DNA from: Moraxella lacunata
GTDB lineage: Bacteria; Pseudomonadota; Gammaproteobacteria; Pseudomonadales; Moraxellaceae
Length of the DNA stretch: 55,921 bases
Assembly: GCF_002027545.1 (NCBI RefSeq)
Contig: NZ_MXAN01000008.1
Span: 1 to 55,921, forward strand
Reading direction: 5' to 3'
The translations under genes and the position numbers were made by a program. Under the pieces are notes generated by a model. It did no database searches and was not told the DNA's origin. It worked only from the letters and a program-made list of their open reading frames with translations. Below are positions 44,956 to 53,487 of the stretch, piece after piece (position 1 is the first letter of the stretch; the number at the start of each line of letters is the position of its first letter).

Positions 44956-46461
44956 ATGAACCACAAAGCCATTTTGACCGCCCTAGACCAAAACCTAGAC
45001 AGGCTAGCACAAACCCAAGACAGTGCCGACATCAACGCCCTACATCAAGCCATCGCCGATGAGATGAATGGCGTATCCGATGAGCCGACATTGGCAGGGG
45101 TGCAGTTATCACTAAGTAGCTACCTAGAAGCGGTAAAACTGGTCATCAGCGACACCTTTGACCATGAAGTGTGGATACAAGCAGAACTGCGAGCGGTCAA
45201 TACCAAGGGTGGGCATTATTATTTTGAACTTGCCGAAAAAGACGATAACGGCAATATCATCGCCAGTACTCGGGCGACGTTATGGCGATATCGGGCAAAT
45301 GCGGTTGTCGGCAAATTCACCCGCGAGACAGGCAAACCGCTCTCGGCAGGACTGGCGGTGCTGATAAAAGGTTCGGCAAGTTTTCATCCGCAGTACGGGT
45401 TTAGTATTAATATAAGCGACATTGACCCCACTTACACGCTCGGGGCATTGGCTCAGGCTTATAACGCCATGCTAAAACGCCTACATGATGAAGGACTGAC
45501 CGCCCTAAATAAAGCCCTACCCACCTCCTTTGACATCCGTCACGTCATCGTCATCGCCCCCGAGCAGGCGGCAGGACTGGGTGATTTTCGTGCCGAAGCG
45601 GACAGATTGGCACAGACGGGGGCGTGCCAGTTCTATTATCATCACGCCACCTTTCAGGGCAATCACGCCCCAAGCGAGATAAGGACAGCCATCACGCACG
45701 CCATCGGTGAGTTTTATGCCAGTCACGCCCATCATGCCGACCTGCTCGTCATCATCCGTGGGGGCGGAGCGGTGGGCGATTTGGCGTATCTTAATGACTA
45801 TGAGCTGTCGGCATTGGTTGCCGAATCGCCCATGCCTGTGTGGGTCGGTATCGGGCATGAGCGTGATAAGGTGCTACTCGATGAAGTGGCATACACTCGC
45901 TTTGATACGCCATCTAAGGTCATCCTAGCCATCGAAAACCATCTGGTCACAATGGTCGCCCTTGCCAAAGGTGCCATGACCACCATCAACGACATCAGTC
46001 GCACTCGCCTGCACCACGCCAAAGAGCAAAGCCATCTTGCCATGAAAAGCGTCCATCACGGGGCAAGCCAAACCCTAAAACTTGCCAAAAAAGACAGAGA
46101 CTTTTTATTAAGCACGCTAAGCAGTCATGCCAAATACCGCACCCACACGCTCTCATCTGCCATCAGCGACCTGCTCACCCGTCAGCACAAAACCGCTCAC
46201 GAACACATCAAACACGCTCGCCAAACCACCGTCCACACTCTATCTCGGCACAAAGCACTACTGCCCCGCTTATCCGCCTTGCGTGATGAGACTCGCCACT
46301 TACAAAGCATGATTTTGGTACAACACCCTGCCCGCACCCTAACCAAAGGCTACGCACTCATCCATCAAGACGGGCATGTCATTGGCTCATCAAACACCAT
46401 CAGACAAGGCGAGATTGACATCGAATTTCATGACGGGCGTATCAAGGCTGTGGTAAAATAG
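44956..46461 (+). CDS. xseA: Exodeoxyribonuclease VII large subunit
   Basis: About 501 aa from the ATG at 44956 (the frame is open from 44914). The enzyme degrades single-stranded DNA with XseB, whose gene is not here. Seen: an N-terminal OB-fold (VKLVISDTFDHEVWIQAELR, RATLWRY), the catalytic core with IIRGGGAVGDLAYLNDYELS, GIGHERDKVLLDEVA and RFDTPSKVILAIE, then a long Lys/His-rich coiled-coil (about 320-450) and the PARTLTKGYALIHQDG tail. The first 45 residues are an extra helical extension. Confidence 0.95.
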   Translation: MNHKAILTALDQNLDRLAQTQDSADINALHQAIADEMNGVSDEPTLAGVQLSLSSYLEAVKLVISDTFDHEVWIQAELRAVNTKGGHYYFELAEKDDNGNIIASTRATLWRYRANAVVGKFTRETGKPLSAGLAVLIKGSASFHPQYGFSINISDIDPTYTLGALAQAYNAMLKRLHDEGLTALNKALPTSFDIRHVIVIAPEQAAGLGDFRAEADRLAQTGACQFYYHHATFQGNHAPSEIRTAITHAIGEFYASHAHHADLLVIIRGGGAVGDLAYLNDYELSALVAESPMPVWVGIGHERDKVLLDEVAYTRFDTPSKVILAIENHLVTMVALAKGAMTTINDISRTRLHHAKEQSHLAMKSVHHGASQTLKLAKKDRDFLLSTLSSHAKYRTHTLSSAISDLLTRQHKTAHEHIKHARQTTVHTLSRHKALLPRLSALRDETRHLQSMILVQHPARTLTKGYALIHQDGHVIGSSNTIRQGEIDIEFHDGRIKAVVK

Positions 46462-46512
46462 GCGGTTTTTGTATCGCCCATCTGCCCACCCATCCATCGC
46501 TTGGTAGTGTTC

Positions 46513-47454
46513 ATGACTCATTTACGCCAGCTGTTTTGTCAGCTCTCGCCCACCGCCCAAGGCTATGTCTGTATCGTGCTGACCATGCTCGTGTGGGGCA
46601 GTTTTAGCTTGCTCGCTCGCCTAAATGCCAGTTGGGGCATATCAGCGTGGGACATCATCGCCGTGCGTTTTGGCGTGTCGGCAGGGCTACTTTTGCCCAT
46701 ACTCATCTATCGGCGAAACATGGCGTTTTTGTGGCAACCCAAAGCCGTCATCTTAGCACTGTTTGGTGGGGTCGGTTATAGCTCGCTTGTGTACAGTGCT
46801 TTTTTGCTCGCCCCTGTGGTGCATGGGGCGGTGTTTTTAAATGGCATGATACCTGTCGCCACCGCCCTGCTCATGCTCCTACTGCTCAAAAAACGCCCCG
46901 ACCACGACACCAAAATCGCACTCATCCTTATCATCATCACACTCATGCTCATGACCGCTCTCATGCTCATCAAGGGCTTGTCCTTTGGCGTGGGCGATAT
47001 ACTGTTCGTCATCTGTGCCTGCTGTTGGGCAGGTTATGGTATCATGCTAAAAGAATGGGGATTTAGCCCATGGCAAGTCATGTGTAGCACCGCCATCTGG
47101 TCAGCGATACTCTACCTGCCCATCTATGGCGTGCTACTGTATCTGGGTGTGGGCGGTTTGGGCTTTGGTGGCGTTGCTTTGTCGCATGCCATCATCCAAG
47201 GGGCGTTTCATAGCGTCATGGTGATGATATTTGCCACGATGACGTATTCGCTGGCGGTTGAGCGACTTGGGGCGTTTTTCGCTGGCGGACTTGCCAGTCT
47301 TGCCCCGTTTATCTCAGCCTTACTTGCCGTGCCACTCTTGGGCGAACCCCTAAACAGCGTCATGGTGCTAGGGCTCATCGGCATGGGGCTTGGCACGGTA
47401 CAGCCATGGCGTTATGTGGGCGCGCTAAAAAGTCGTTTGTTCAAATCATCTTGA
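46513..47454 (+). CDS. EamA/DMT-family transporter
   Basis: This 313-aa permease has ten hydrophobic helices in two EamA repeats (MLVWGSFSLLARLNASWGIS near the N-terminus; FAGGLASLAPFISALLAVPL near residue 260 with the typical LGEPLNS). Start taken at ATG 46513; the frame is open from 46501. Substrate unknown. No neighbour suggests one. Confidence 0.9.
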   Translation: MTHLRQLFCQLSPTAQGYVCIVLTMLVWGSFSLLARLNASWGISAWDIIAVRFGVSAGLLLPILIYRRNMAFLWQPKAVILALFGGVGYSSLVYSAFLLAPVVHGAVFLNGMIPVATALLMLLLLKKRPDHDTKIALILIIITLMLMTALMLIKGLSFGVGDILFVICACCWAGYGIMLKEWGFSPWQVMCSTAIWSAILYLPIYGVLLYLGVGGLGFGGVALSHAIIQGAFHSVMVMIFATMTYSLAVERLGAFFAGGLASLAPFISALLAVPLLGEPLNSVMVLGLIGMGLGTVQPWRYVGALKSRLFKSS

Positions 47455-47539
47455 CACACCATACCACCCAAGCCATCATTGATTTTTTATCAAAGTTTTG
47501 TTAAATTAGGGTGTTTATTGTTTTGACAAAATGGCATTA

Positions 47540-47691
47540 TACACCCAACAAACTTAATATTTACCACAGGCTTTGTAGGGACTGGCTCCGCACGTCCTTT
47601 GATAACATGCCAATTTTTATAGGCGTGCACAGCACGCCCCTACACCCAAACTTCATTGTGTTTGTGGTAATTTTAAAGTTTCTCGGGTGTA
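47540..47691. mobile_element. MITE family B, copy 4
   Basis: A 152-bp copy with ends TACACCCAACAAACTTAATA and TTTCTCGGGTGTA, nearly identical to 27920-28071. It lies between the permease and the LOG-family gene and leaves less than 100 bp for the latter's promoter. Confidence 0.9.
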
Positions 47692-47782
47692 CATTAATGA
47701 CTTTTGATAAATGTCATTTAAATTTTTTTGTAACAACACCCACAAATTACCTTTATAAATAAGTAAAATATAGCGAGTTTTT

Positions 47783-48394
47783 ATGTCTGCCATCAAGCTA
47801 AATAACATCACCGTCTATTGTGGTTCTAACTTTGGTGAGATTCCCGATTATTATCATCACGCCCAAATCCTAGGCGAACGCCTTGCCCATCATAACATCC
47901 GCCTTGTCTATGGTGGGGGCAATGTCGGACTCATGGGAACGCTTGCCGACAGCACGTTATCGCATGGCGGAGAAGTCATTGGCGTGATTCCCACCTTTTT
48001 AAAACAAAAAGAAGTCGCCCATCTGGGACTGACCGAACTCATCGAAACCCCCGACATGGTCACTCGCAAAACCAAGCTCATCGAACTGGCGGACGGCTTT
48101 ATCGTCATGGCAGGCGGTTTGGGGACGTATGAAGAACTGTTTGAAGTGCTGTCCATCACTCAGCTTAATCTCATCCGCAAACCCATCAGCTTATTAAATG
48201 TCGCTCATTTCTTTGACCCGCTACTTAACATGCTCGCCAAGACTGCCGAGAGTGGGTTTATGCCCAAAGAGAATTTACAGCTTTTGTGCATCGCCGACAA
48301 CAGCGAAGAGCTACTGCACAAAATGGCAAATTTTAAATTCATCGACGCCCCCAAATGGGTTAGACCGGCATGGCTTGATGAGATTGTTTCTTAA
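47783..48394 (+). CDS. LOG-family protein (TIGR00730; nucleotide 5'-monophosphate phosphoribohydrolase)
   Basis: A 203-aa Rossmann-type protein. Related enzymes hydrolyse cytokinin or purine ribonucleotides to base and ribose 5-phosphate. Seen: VYCGSNFGE, LVYGGGNVGLMG (about 41-52), the conserved Arg in DMVTRKTKLIE and MAGGLGTYEELFEVLS (about 109-124). The second motif normally reads PGGxGTxEE; here Ala replaces Pro. Confidence 0.92.
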   Translation: MSAIKLNNITVYCGSNFGEIPDYYHHAQILGERLAHHNIRLVYGGGNVGLMGTLADSTLSHGGEVIGVIPTFLKQKEVAHLGLTELIETPDMVTRKTKLIELADGFIVMAGGLGTYEELFEVLSITQLNLIRKPISLLNVAHFFDPLLNMLAKTAESGFMPKENLQLLCIADNSEELLHKMANFKFIDAPKWVRPAWLDEIVS

Positions 48395-48496
48395 TGTTAT
48401 GCCAAACACAGGGGTGGTTGGTTGGATGGTTTTTGCAATTTGATATATAAGGGTAAAATATTTTATCCTTCTCATTTTTAACAATCATATTGGGGT

Positions 48497-48646
48497 TACA
48501 CCCAACGAACTTGATATTTGTCATGAGTCTGTAAGAATCGGCTCCGCACATGTCCTTTAATATTGCTATTTTTATAGGCACGCACAGCACGCCCCCACAT
48601 CCAAACATCATTGCGTTTGTGGTAATTTTAAAATTTCTTGGGTGCA
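48497..48646. mobile_element. MITE family B, copy 5 (degenerate)
   Basis: A 150-bp copy with ends TACACCCAACGAACTTGATA and TTTCTTGGGTGCA. It is the most diverged of the five (inner repeat GGCACGCACAGCACGCCCCC). Confidence 0.8.
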
Positions 48647-48662
48647 AAAACTTTCTTATTTA

Positions 48663-49487
48663 TCACCCATCAAAATCCCCACAAATCAAATCCGCATCAA
48701 CAGGATAAAGTTTTTTATTTGCAAGGTAAGTTGGGATGTATACCGTTTGATTTAAATCATAATCGCCATTCATCATGACTTTATATAGCCCATTTTGATG
48801 ATATTTAACCATCAGCTCATAGTTGGAGCCACTTTTATTTGTCATGATAAAACTTATGCCATCATCTGACAAAAGCACGTTATCAATGGAGTGTTTTTCA
48901 ATAACGTTAGTACAAAAGTCTTTCCAAATGATTGTGTTATTTTTTGTATCGATAAAAGGAAAAACGGCACCGCACATACAATAAGCATCAAAAGCACCAA
49001 CGTATTTGCCATCAGTTTTTTCCAAACCGTTTAATTCTTTGTTTAATAGAATTCCTGCAAAACCCCAGATTAAAGAAAACCGTTCGTGGTGAGCTTGTCG
49101 AACCATAACGGTTTTCCGCCATCCTTCGACAAGCTCAGGGCGAGCGGAAAACTAGTTTTGCAGGAAGTTTAATAAATTAGCAAGATGTCTTTGATGATGG
49201 GTCAATACCGACAAGCGATGATGATTGGCAGTTGCTTGGCACTGCTTTTGTGTTTGTGGATTTTTAGTGCAGTTTTTAAAAGTGTCTTGTTGCCACTTTT
49301 TTTGATTATCTTCTAAGGCAACTTTTAGGCTATTGGATAAATTTGCATATAATCCATCATAAGCCTTTTTAACCCCATTATCATTTGGTAAATAGTCATC
49401 ATGTTGTCGCACTTGCTCATTTATACCACCACAAGCAGATAAAATAACGGCAGTAAACACAACACCTATTTTAAAAAATAATTTCAT
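48663..49487 (-). pseudogene. Unknown lipoprotein interrupted by a MITE
   Basis: The 5' part (49152-49487) starts with a lipobox (VILSACGG) and a helical body rich in Gln/His, ending LANLLN before reading into the element (FLQN, then TAG). The 3' part continues KELNGLEKTDGKYVGAFDAY and runs to 48663. Host frame is the same on both sides, because element plus duplication is 126 bp (42 codons). Removing it restores a protein of about 232 aa. A C-terminal Cys pair (YCMCGAVF) and ADLICGDFDG are present. No family recognised. The only stop in the joined frame is the TAG inside the element. Confidence 0.85.
49049..49166. mobile_element. MITE family A, copy 3 (118 bp) inside a lipoprotein gene
   Basis: An exact 8-bp duplication GTTTAATA flanks it (49041-49048 and 49167-49174). 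The ends are GAATTCCTGCAAAAC and the complement of TTCCTGCAAAAC. The core stem is GAGCTTGTCGAA / TTCGACAAGCTC with arms CCGTTCG / CGAGCGG: same architecture as the other copies but a different stem sequence. Confidence 0.92.
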
Positions 49488-49706
49488 AAAACACCCCAGT
49501 CAAAACACAATCATTGCCAATTAAAATCAATTTTACTACACCCCAGTCTTGGCAACAAGCCCAACCCAGTTTATAAAGACGATTTTAAAGGACATTTATT
49601 GATGACCCAGACATCAAAAATGATTAAAAATTACTCATTTTTAATCATTGTTTTGCCCAATTTACCCCATTTTTGTAAAAAATTTACCCAAAATTGCAAA
49701 AAATAC

Positions 49707-49734
49707 TTGCAAAATATCCGTACGCATGTACACT
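49707..49734 (+). promoter_or_regulatory. Candidate accBC promoter
   Basis: TTGCAA (49707-49712), 16 nt, TACACT (49729-49734) in the 369-bp divergent region upstream of accB. A GTACGCATGTAC palindrome overlaps the spacer and -10. Motif match only. Confidence 0.35.
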
Positions 49735-49856
49735 ATGCACCTGATGATAACACAAATTTTGGCGTTACCGATTTTAACAATAACGCCGATGATTGCCACT
49801 AGGCGATTTTGAAAAAATTTGTTACAATAAACTTTTACATTTTATAAGGTGACGGC

Positions 49857-50354
49857 ATGGGCATTCTAAAAAACACCCAAAAACCAACTTCCCAATCCAC
49901 AAAAACACAGACGGCAACGAATGCCACCATTGACATCGCTCAGATTCGTGAGCTGATTGAACTCATGGAAGAGAAAGATTTGGCAAACCTAGAACTGGGC
50001 AACGATGACAGCTATGTTCATCTGACCCGTAACGTGGCGGTGCAAACCGTTGCCATGCCCCAAATGTCCGCTCCTGCCAGTACCGCACCAACCGCCCCCA
50101 CGCCAAAAACTCCGAGCGGCAAGGTTGAGACATCGCCCATGGTCGGGGTATTTTACTCCGCCCCCAGCCCAAACGACCCACCCTTTGTCAAAGTCGGACA
50201 AAAAGTAGAAGCAGGCGACCAGCTTGGTATCATCGAAGCCATGAAAATCATGAACCCCCTAGAAGCCACCCAAAGCGGTATCATTGAAGAGATTTTGGTA
50301 TCTAACGCTGACGTGGTGCAGTTTGGGCAACCAGTCATTCGCTACAAAGCCTAA
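49857..50354 (+). CDS. accB: Biotin carboxyl carrier protein of acetyl-CoA carboxylase
   Basis: A 165-aa protein: N-terminal helix ([21 protein letters not shown]), a Pro/Ala-rich flexible linker (about 68-88), and the C-terminal biotinyl domain with thumb-containing [22 protein letters not shown] and the biotinylation site EAMKIMN (Lys 130). AAGGTGAC precedes the ATG. Forms the carboxylase with AccC and a carboxyltransferase encoded elsewhere. Confidence 0.97.
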   Translation: MGILKNTQKPTSQSTKTQTATNATIDIAQIRELIELMEEKDLANLELGNDDSYVHLTRNVAVQTVAMPQMSAPASTAPTAPTPKTPSGKVETSPMVGVFYSAPSPNDPPFVKVGQKVEAGDQLGIIEAMKIMNPLEATQSGIIEEILVSNADVVQFGQPVIRYKA

Positions 50355-50364
50355 CGGGTGAGTT

Positions 50365-51714
50365 ATGATTAAGAAGTTATTGATTGCCAACCGTGGCGAG
50401 ATTGCCCTGCGTATCGTGCGTGCGTGCAAACAGCTTGGTATACAGACGGTGGGCGTGTATTCATCGGCGGACAAGGATTTGATGCACCTGCGGTTTTGTG
50501 ATGAAGCAGTCTGCATTGGCGATGCCCCATCCACCCAAAGCTATCTGTCCATCCCTGCCATCTTGACTGCTGCCGAGATAACAGGGGCGGATGCCATTCA
50601 CCCTGGTTATGGCTTTTTGTCCGAGAATGCCGACTTTGCCGAGCAGGTCGAAGAAGCAGGGCTGACTTTTGTAGGCCCCCACCCTGACCACATCCGCCTG
50701 ATGGGTAACAAGGTCTCTGCCATCAACGCCATGAAAAAAGCAGGTGTACCAACCGTTCCTGGCTCACAAGGCACCATCACCCTACACAATGCCGAAGAGC
50801 AGGCTCGTGCCATTGGCTTTCCACTCATCATCAAGGCAGCAGCTGGGGGGGGTGGTCGTGGCATGCGTGTGGTTGAACGTTTTGAAGAGCTTATCAATCA
50901 AGTCCAAGCCGCCAAAACCGAAGCCAAAAACGCCTTTGGCGATGATACGGTCTATATGGAGCGGTTTTTGAAAAACCCACGCCACGTAGAAGTCCAAGTC
51001 CTAGGCGACGGCAATGGCAACGCCCTACACCTGTTTGACCGTGACTGCTCACTACAACGCCGTCACCAAAAGGTGCTAGAAGAAGCCCCTGCCCCTGGCA
51101 TTGCTGATGACATCAAACAGCCAATTTTGGATGCGTGCGTGCGTGCGTGCGAACAAATTGGCTATCGTGGGGCAGGAACATTTGAATTTTTGTATGAAAA
51201 CGAGCAGTTTTTCTTTATTGAGATGAATACTCGTGTACAGGTTGAACACCCTGTTACCGAGATGATTACTGGCATTGATATCATTGTTGAACAGCTTAAA
51301 ATCGCCGCAGGTTATGGTCTGTCTTACCATCAAGATGAGATTACCATTCGTGGGCATGCCATGGAGTGTCGCATCAATGCCGAAGACCCCAAAACCTTTA
51401 TGCCCTGCCCTGGTCGCATTGATAATCTATTCGCCCCCAGTGGTGCTGGCGTGCGTTTTGACAGTCATTTGTATCAAGGATACAGTATTCCCAGCTACTA
51501 TGATTCAATGATTGGTAAGCTCATCTGTCATGCCCAAACTCGCAAGCAGGTCGTACAAAAAATGCGACACGCCCTAGACGAACTCATCATCGAAGGCATT
51601 AAAACCAACGCCACTTTGCACCGTGATGTGATATTACAAGATGAAGCCTTTACCGAAGATGCTCAAAACATTCATTATCTGGAAAATCATTTGTTAAAGA
51701 ATGATTGTAAATGA
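50365..51714 (+). CDS. accC: Biotin carboxylase
   Basis: This 449-aa ATP-grasp enzyme carboxylates the biotin on AccB, the first half of malonyl-CoA synthesis. Seen: N-terminal [35 protein letters not shown], the Gly-rich ATP loop [13 protein letters not shown] (about residues 157-169), [34 protein letters not shown] and ECRINAEDP. Ten bases after accB, so one operon. Confidence 0.98.
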   Translation: MIKKLLIANRGEIALRIVRACKQLGIQTVGVYSSADKDLMHLRFCDEAVCIGDAPSTQSYLSIPAILTAAEITGADAIHPGYGFLSENADFAEQVEEAGLTFVGPHPDHIRLMGNKVSAINAMKKAGVPTVPGSQGTITLHNAEEQARAIGFPLIIKAAAGGGGRGMRVVERFEELINQVQAAKTEAKNAFGDDTVYMERFLKNPRHVEVQVLGDGNGNALHLFDRDCSLQRRHQKVLEEAPAPGIADDIKQPILDACVRACEQIGYRGAGTFEFLYENEQFFFIEMNTRVQVEHPVTEMITGIDIIVEQLKIAAGYGLSYHQDEITIRGHAMECRINAEDPKTFMPCPGRIDNLFAPSGAGVRFDSHLYQGYSIPSYYDSMIGKLICHAQTRKQVVQKMRHALDELIIEGIKTNATLHRDVILQDEAFTEDAQNIHYLENHLLKNDCK

Positions 51715-51716
51715 CC

Positions 51717-51746
51717 AAAAGGCTGTGAATATGCCACAGCCTTTTG
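51717..51746 (+). terminator. Terminator of accBC
   Basis: AAAAGGCTGTG and CACAGCCTTTT form an 11-bp stem with an 8-nt loop, followed by G and TTTT. Confidence 0.88.
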
Positions 51747-51761
51747 TTTTATGAATAAAAC

Positions 51762-51969
51762 TAGGGCGTGCCTGCCTTTTATATTTGCAATGAAAATCAC
51801 GAAAAATCGCACGTTTTTCAAGGAAAAAGCGAAGTTTGATGGTCGTTCTATCAAACGAGCTTTTGACTTCGAGCCACAAGATTTAGCCATTTTTCATGCA
51901 AAAACGATTGGTTTATTTCTAAAATATTTCTATATTGTAAATAGTGTTATAAAAGGCAGGCACGCCCTA
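51762..51969. mobile_element. Family C repeat, complete 208-bp copy
   Basis: Begins TAGGGCGTGCCTGCCTTTTA and ends with the complement (AAAAGGCAGGCACGCCCTA), a 19-bp almost perfect terminal inverted repeat. It contains TTGCAATGAAAATC, AATCGCACGTTTTTCAAGG and CCATTTTTCATGCAAAAACG. An internal stretch GAAGTTTGATGGTCGTTC / GAACGA-type differs from the larger copies. It lies between convergent accC and the Slam gene. Confidence 0.85.
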
Positions 51970-51990
51970 CTTACTTATTTAACCACACCC

Positions 51991-53415
51991 CTAGAACTTT
52001 TTCTCAACACTGACAAATGACTGCACACCATCACGAGAATACAAATCCGCCATGTTACTGTCTATCTTGCGGTAGTTAATATTAAGATTTGGTACAAAGC
52101 CTTTGTATTGCCAATTATCATACCACAGTGCTGTTTGTAGATAATATTCATCATCTTGACGGACAAAACCATAAAGCAGCTGTTCGGGCGCGTCAAATTT
52201 TCGTTTGGCATAACGCACCGACACACGTCCGCCCATGCCATTATCCATCTCACTTAGCACACCCAAATTTATGCCATGACGCACAGACGCAACCTCTTTA
52301 TCCTTAGTGTCATCATCGGTAATGTCCACCCCACCAAAAACCATCAAGCTCGGCGTTAATACGTAGCGATAACTGGCACTCACACGACGGACATCACTGT
52401 CATAACGCTCTGCCAGTCGCTTCTCATCATAGTATCGTTTGGCGTATTGCACGCCTGCCCCCACATGAAGTTTTGAGCTGATACGGCGATTGATGTTTGC
52501 CTTGATGCCTGTTTCATATTGATAAGGCTTATCATCAAGCCATGTATGATTTAAAAATGGCACAACGCTAACATTACCACGCACGTTTTGGTGCTTATAT
52601 CCCAGCCCAAGCGTGGCGGTTTGTTCATCATATTCAGGCTTATTCCAATAATGCACCCCATCAATGCCTGCATTGGCGGTTAGGTAGTGATTGGCTCTAA
52701 GCTGTTTGTCTTTGGCGATGTCAAAGCCATATCGCACCCCTGTGGCTTTTTGGGGCAGACTCTCAGCGGTTTTTTTCCATGTCTTGCCTTGCCATCTGAC
52801 TTGGGTGGCAGGTGAGGCGTTATTGACGTTATCGGTTTTTTCATAATTGACATTAAAACTTGTGTTCGCTTTATTGCGTTTATCAATTTGGTCAAGATAA
52901 CGTTCGGTCAATGCCTGCATGTCAGCATTTAGCAAAGGCTTAACTGCCATCAGCTCTGATTTGGCTTCATCATACCGCTTATCTTCAAAGAGCATGAGCG
53001 CAAGGTCAAAACGGACATAATGAAAATCAGGATTGTCCGCCAGCATTTGCCGATACACTGCTATCGCCCGATGATGATTAAATTGTGAGCGATGCCATGC
53101 CCCCAGTGCATATTGGTATAGTATGGGGTCATATTCTGCTGATGATTGATAGGTGTGTAGCAGCCCATCAAGCGATTGCCAATCTTTTGCCACAATCGCC
53201 CGATTAATCTGCCCTGTCAGCCCATCACCTAGGTTTAGCGTACCTACTTTACCCATGTTAATCTCAGAGCCTGCCTTTTGTATCGGTGTGATGTCAGGGG
53301 GTTTTTCTAATGGCATGGCAATGTGCCGAACTTCTGCCAAACTGCCATACGCCACGACATCAGCCATCGCAGGAACACCCATGAGAGCAACGGCAGTCAA
53401 ACCTAATTTTTTCAT
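51991..53415 (-). CDS. Slam-family outer-membrane lipoprotein translocator (DUF560)
   Basis: A 474-aa outer-membrane protein. Signal peptide MKKLGLTAVALMGVPAMA, a short linker, a TPR-type periplasmic domain (about residues 68-190: DPILYQYALGAWHRSQFNH, AIAVYRQMLADNPDFHYVR, LALMLFEDKRYDEAKSEL), and a beta-barrel (about 200-474) of alternating strands ending in FVSVEKKF with terminal Phe. This two-part layout is that of surface lipoprotein assembly modulators, which move lipoproteins such as TbpB to the cell surface. Its probable cargo is encoded immediately upstream; a hairpin lies between them. Confidence 0.92.
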   Translation of the reverse strand: MKKLGLTAVALMGVPAMADVVAYGSLAEVRHIAMPLEKPPDITPIQKAGSEINMGKVGTLNLGDGLTGQINRAIVAKDWQSLDGLLHTYQSSAEYDPILYQYALGAWHRSQFNHHRAIAVYRQMLADNPDFHYVRFDLALMLFEDKRYDEAKSELMAVKPLLNADMQALTERYLDQIDKRNKANTSFNVNYEKTDNVNNASPATQVRWQGKTWKKTAESLPQKATGVRYGFDIAKDKQLRANHYLTANAGIDGVHYWNKPEYDEQTATLGLGYKHQNVRGNVSVVPFLNHTWLDDKPYQYETGIKANINRRISSKLHVGAGVQYAKRYYDEKRLAERYDSDVRRVSASYRYVLTPSLMVFGGVDITDDDTKDKEVASVRHGINLGVLSEMDNGMGGRVSVRYAKRKFDAPEQLLYGFVRQDDEYYLQTALWYDNWQYKGFVPNLNINYRKIDSNMADLYSRDGVQSFVSVEKKF

Positions 53416-53438
53416 TTATTTTTCCTTGTAAATAAACA

Positions 53439-53470
53439 CACAAAAAGCCGTACTCTCACGGCTTTTTGTG
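53439..53470 (-). terminator. Hairpin between cargo lipoprotein and Slam genes
   Basis: CACAAAAAGCCGT and ACGGCTTTTTGTG form a perfect 13-bp stem with a short loop in the 72-bp gap. It could end most cargo transcripts and let a few continue into Slam, giving more cargo than translocator. The start codon of Slam is about 24 bp beyond it. Confidence 0.75.
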
Positions 53471-53487
53471 TCATATAGAACTATGAA

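Noticed and set aside
49599..49802. A 67-aa ORF upstream of accB
   Set aside because: Biased composition, no ribosome site, and it overlaps the likely accBC promoter.
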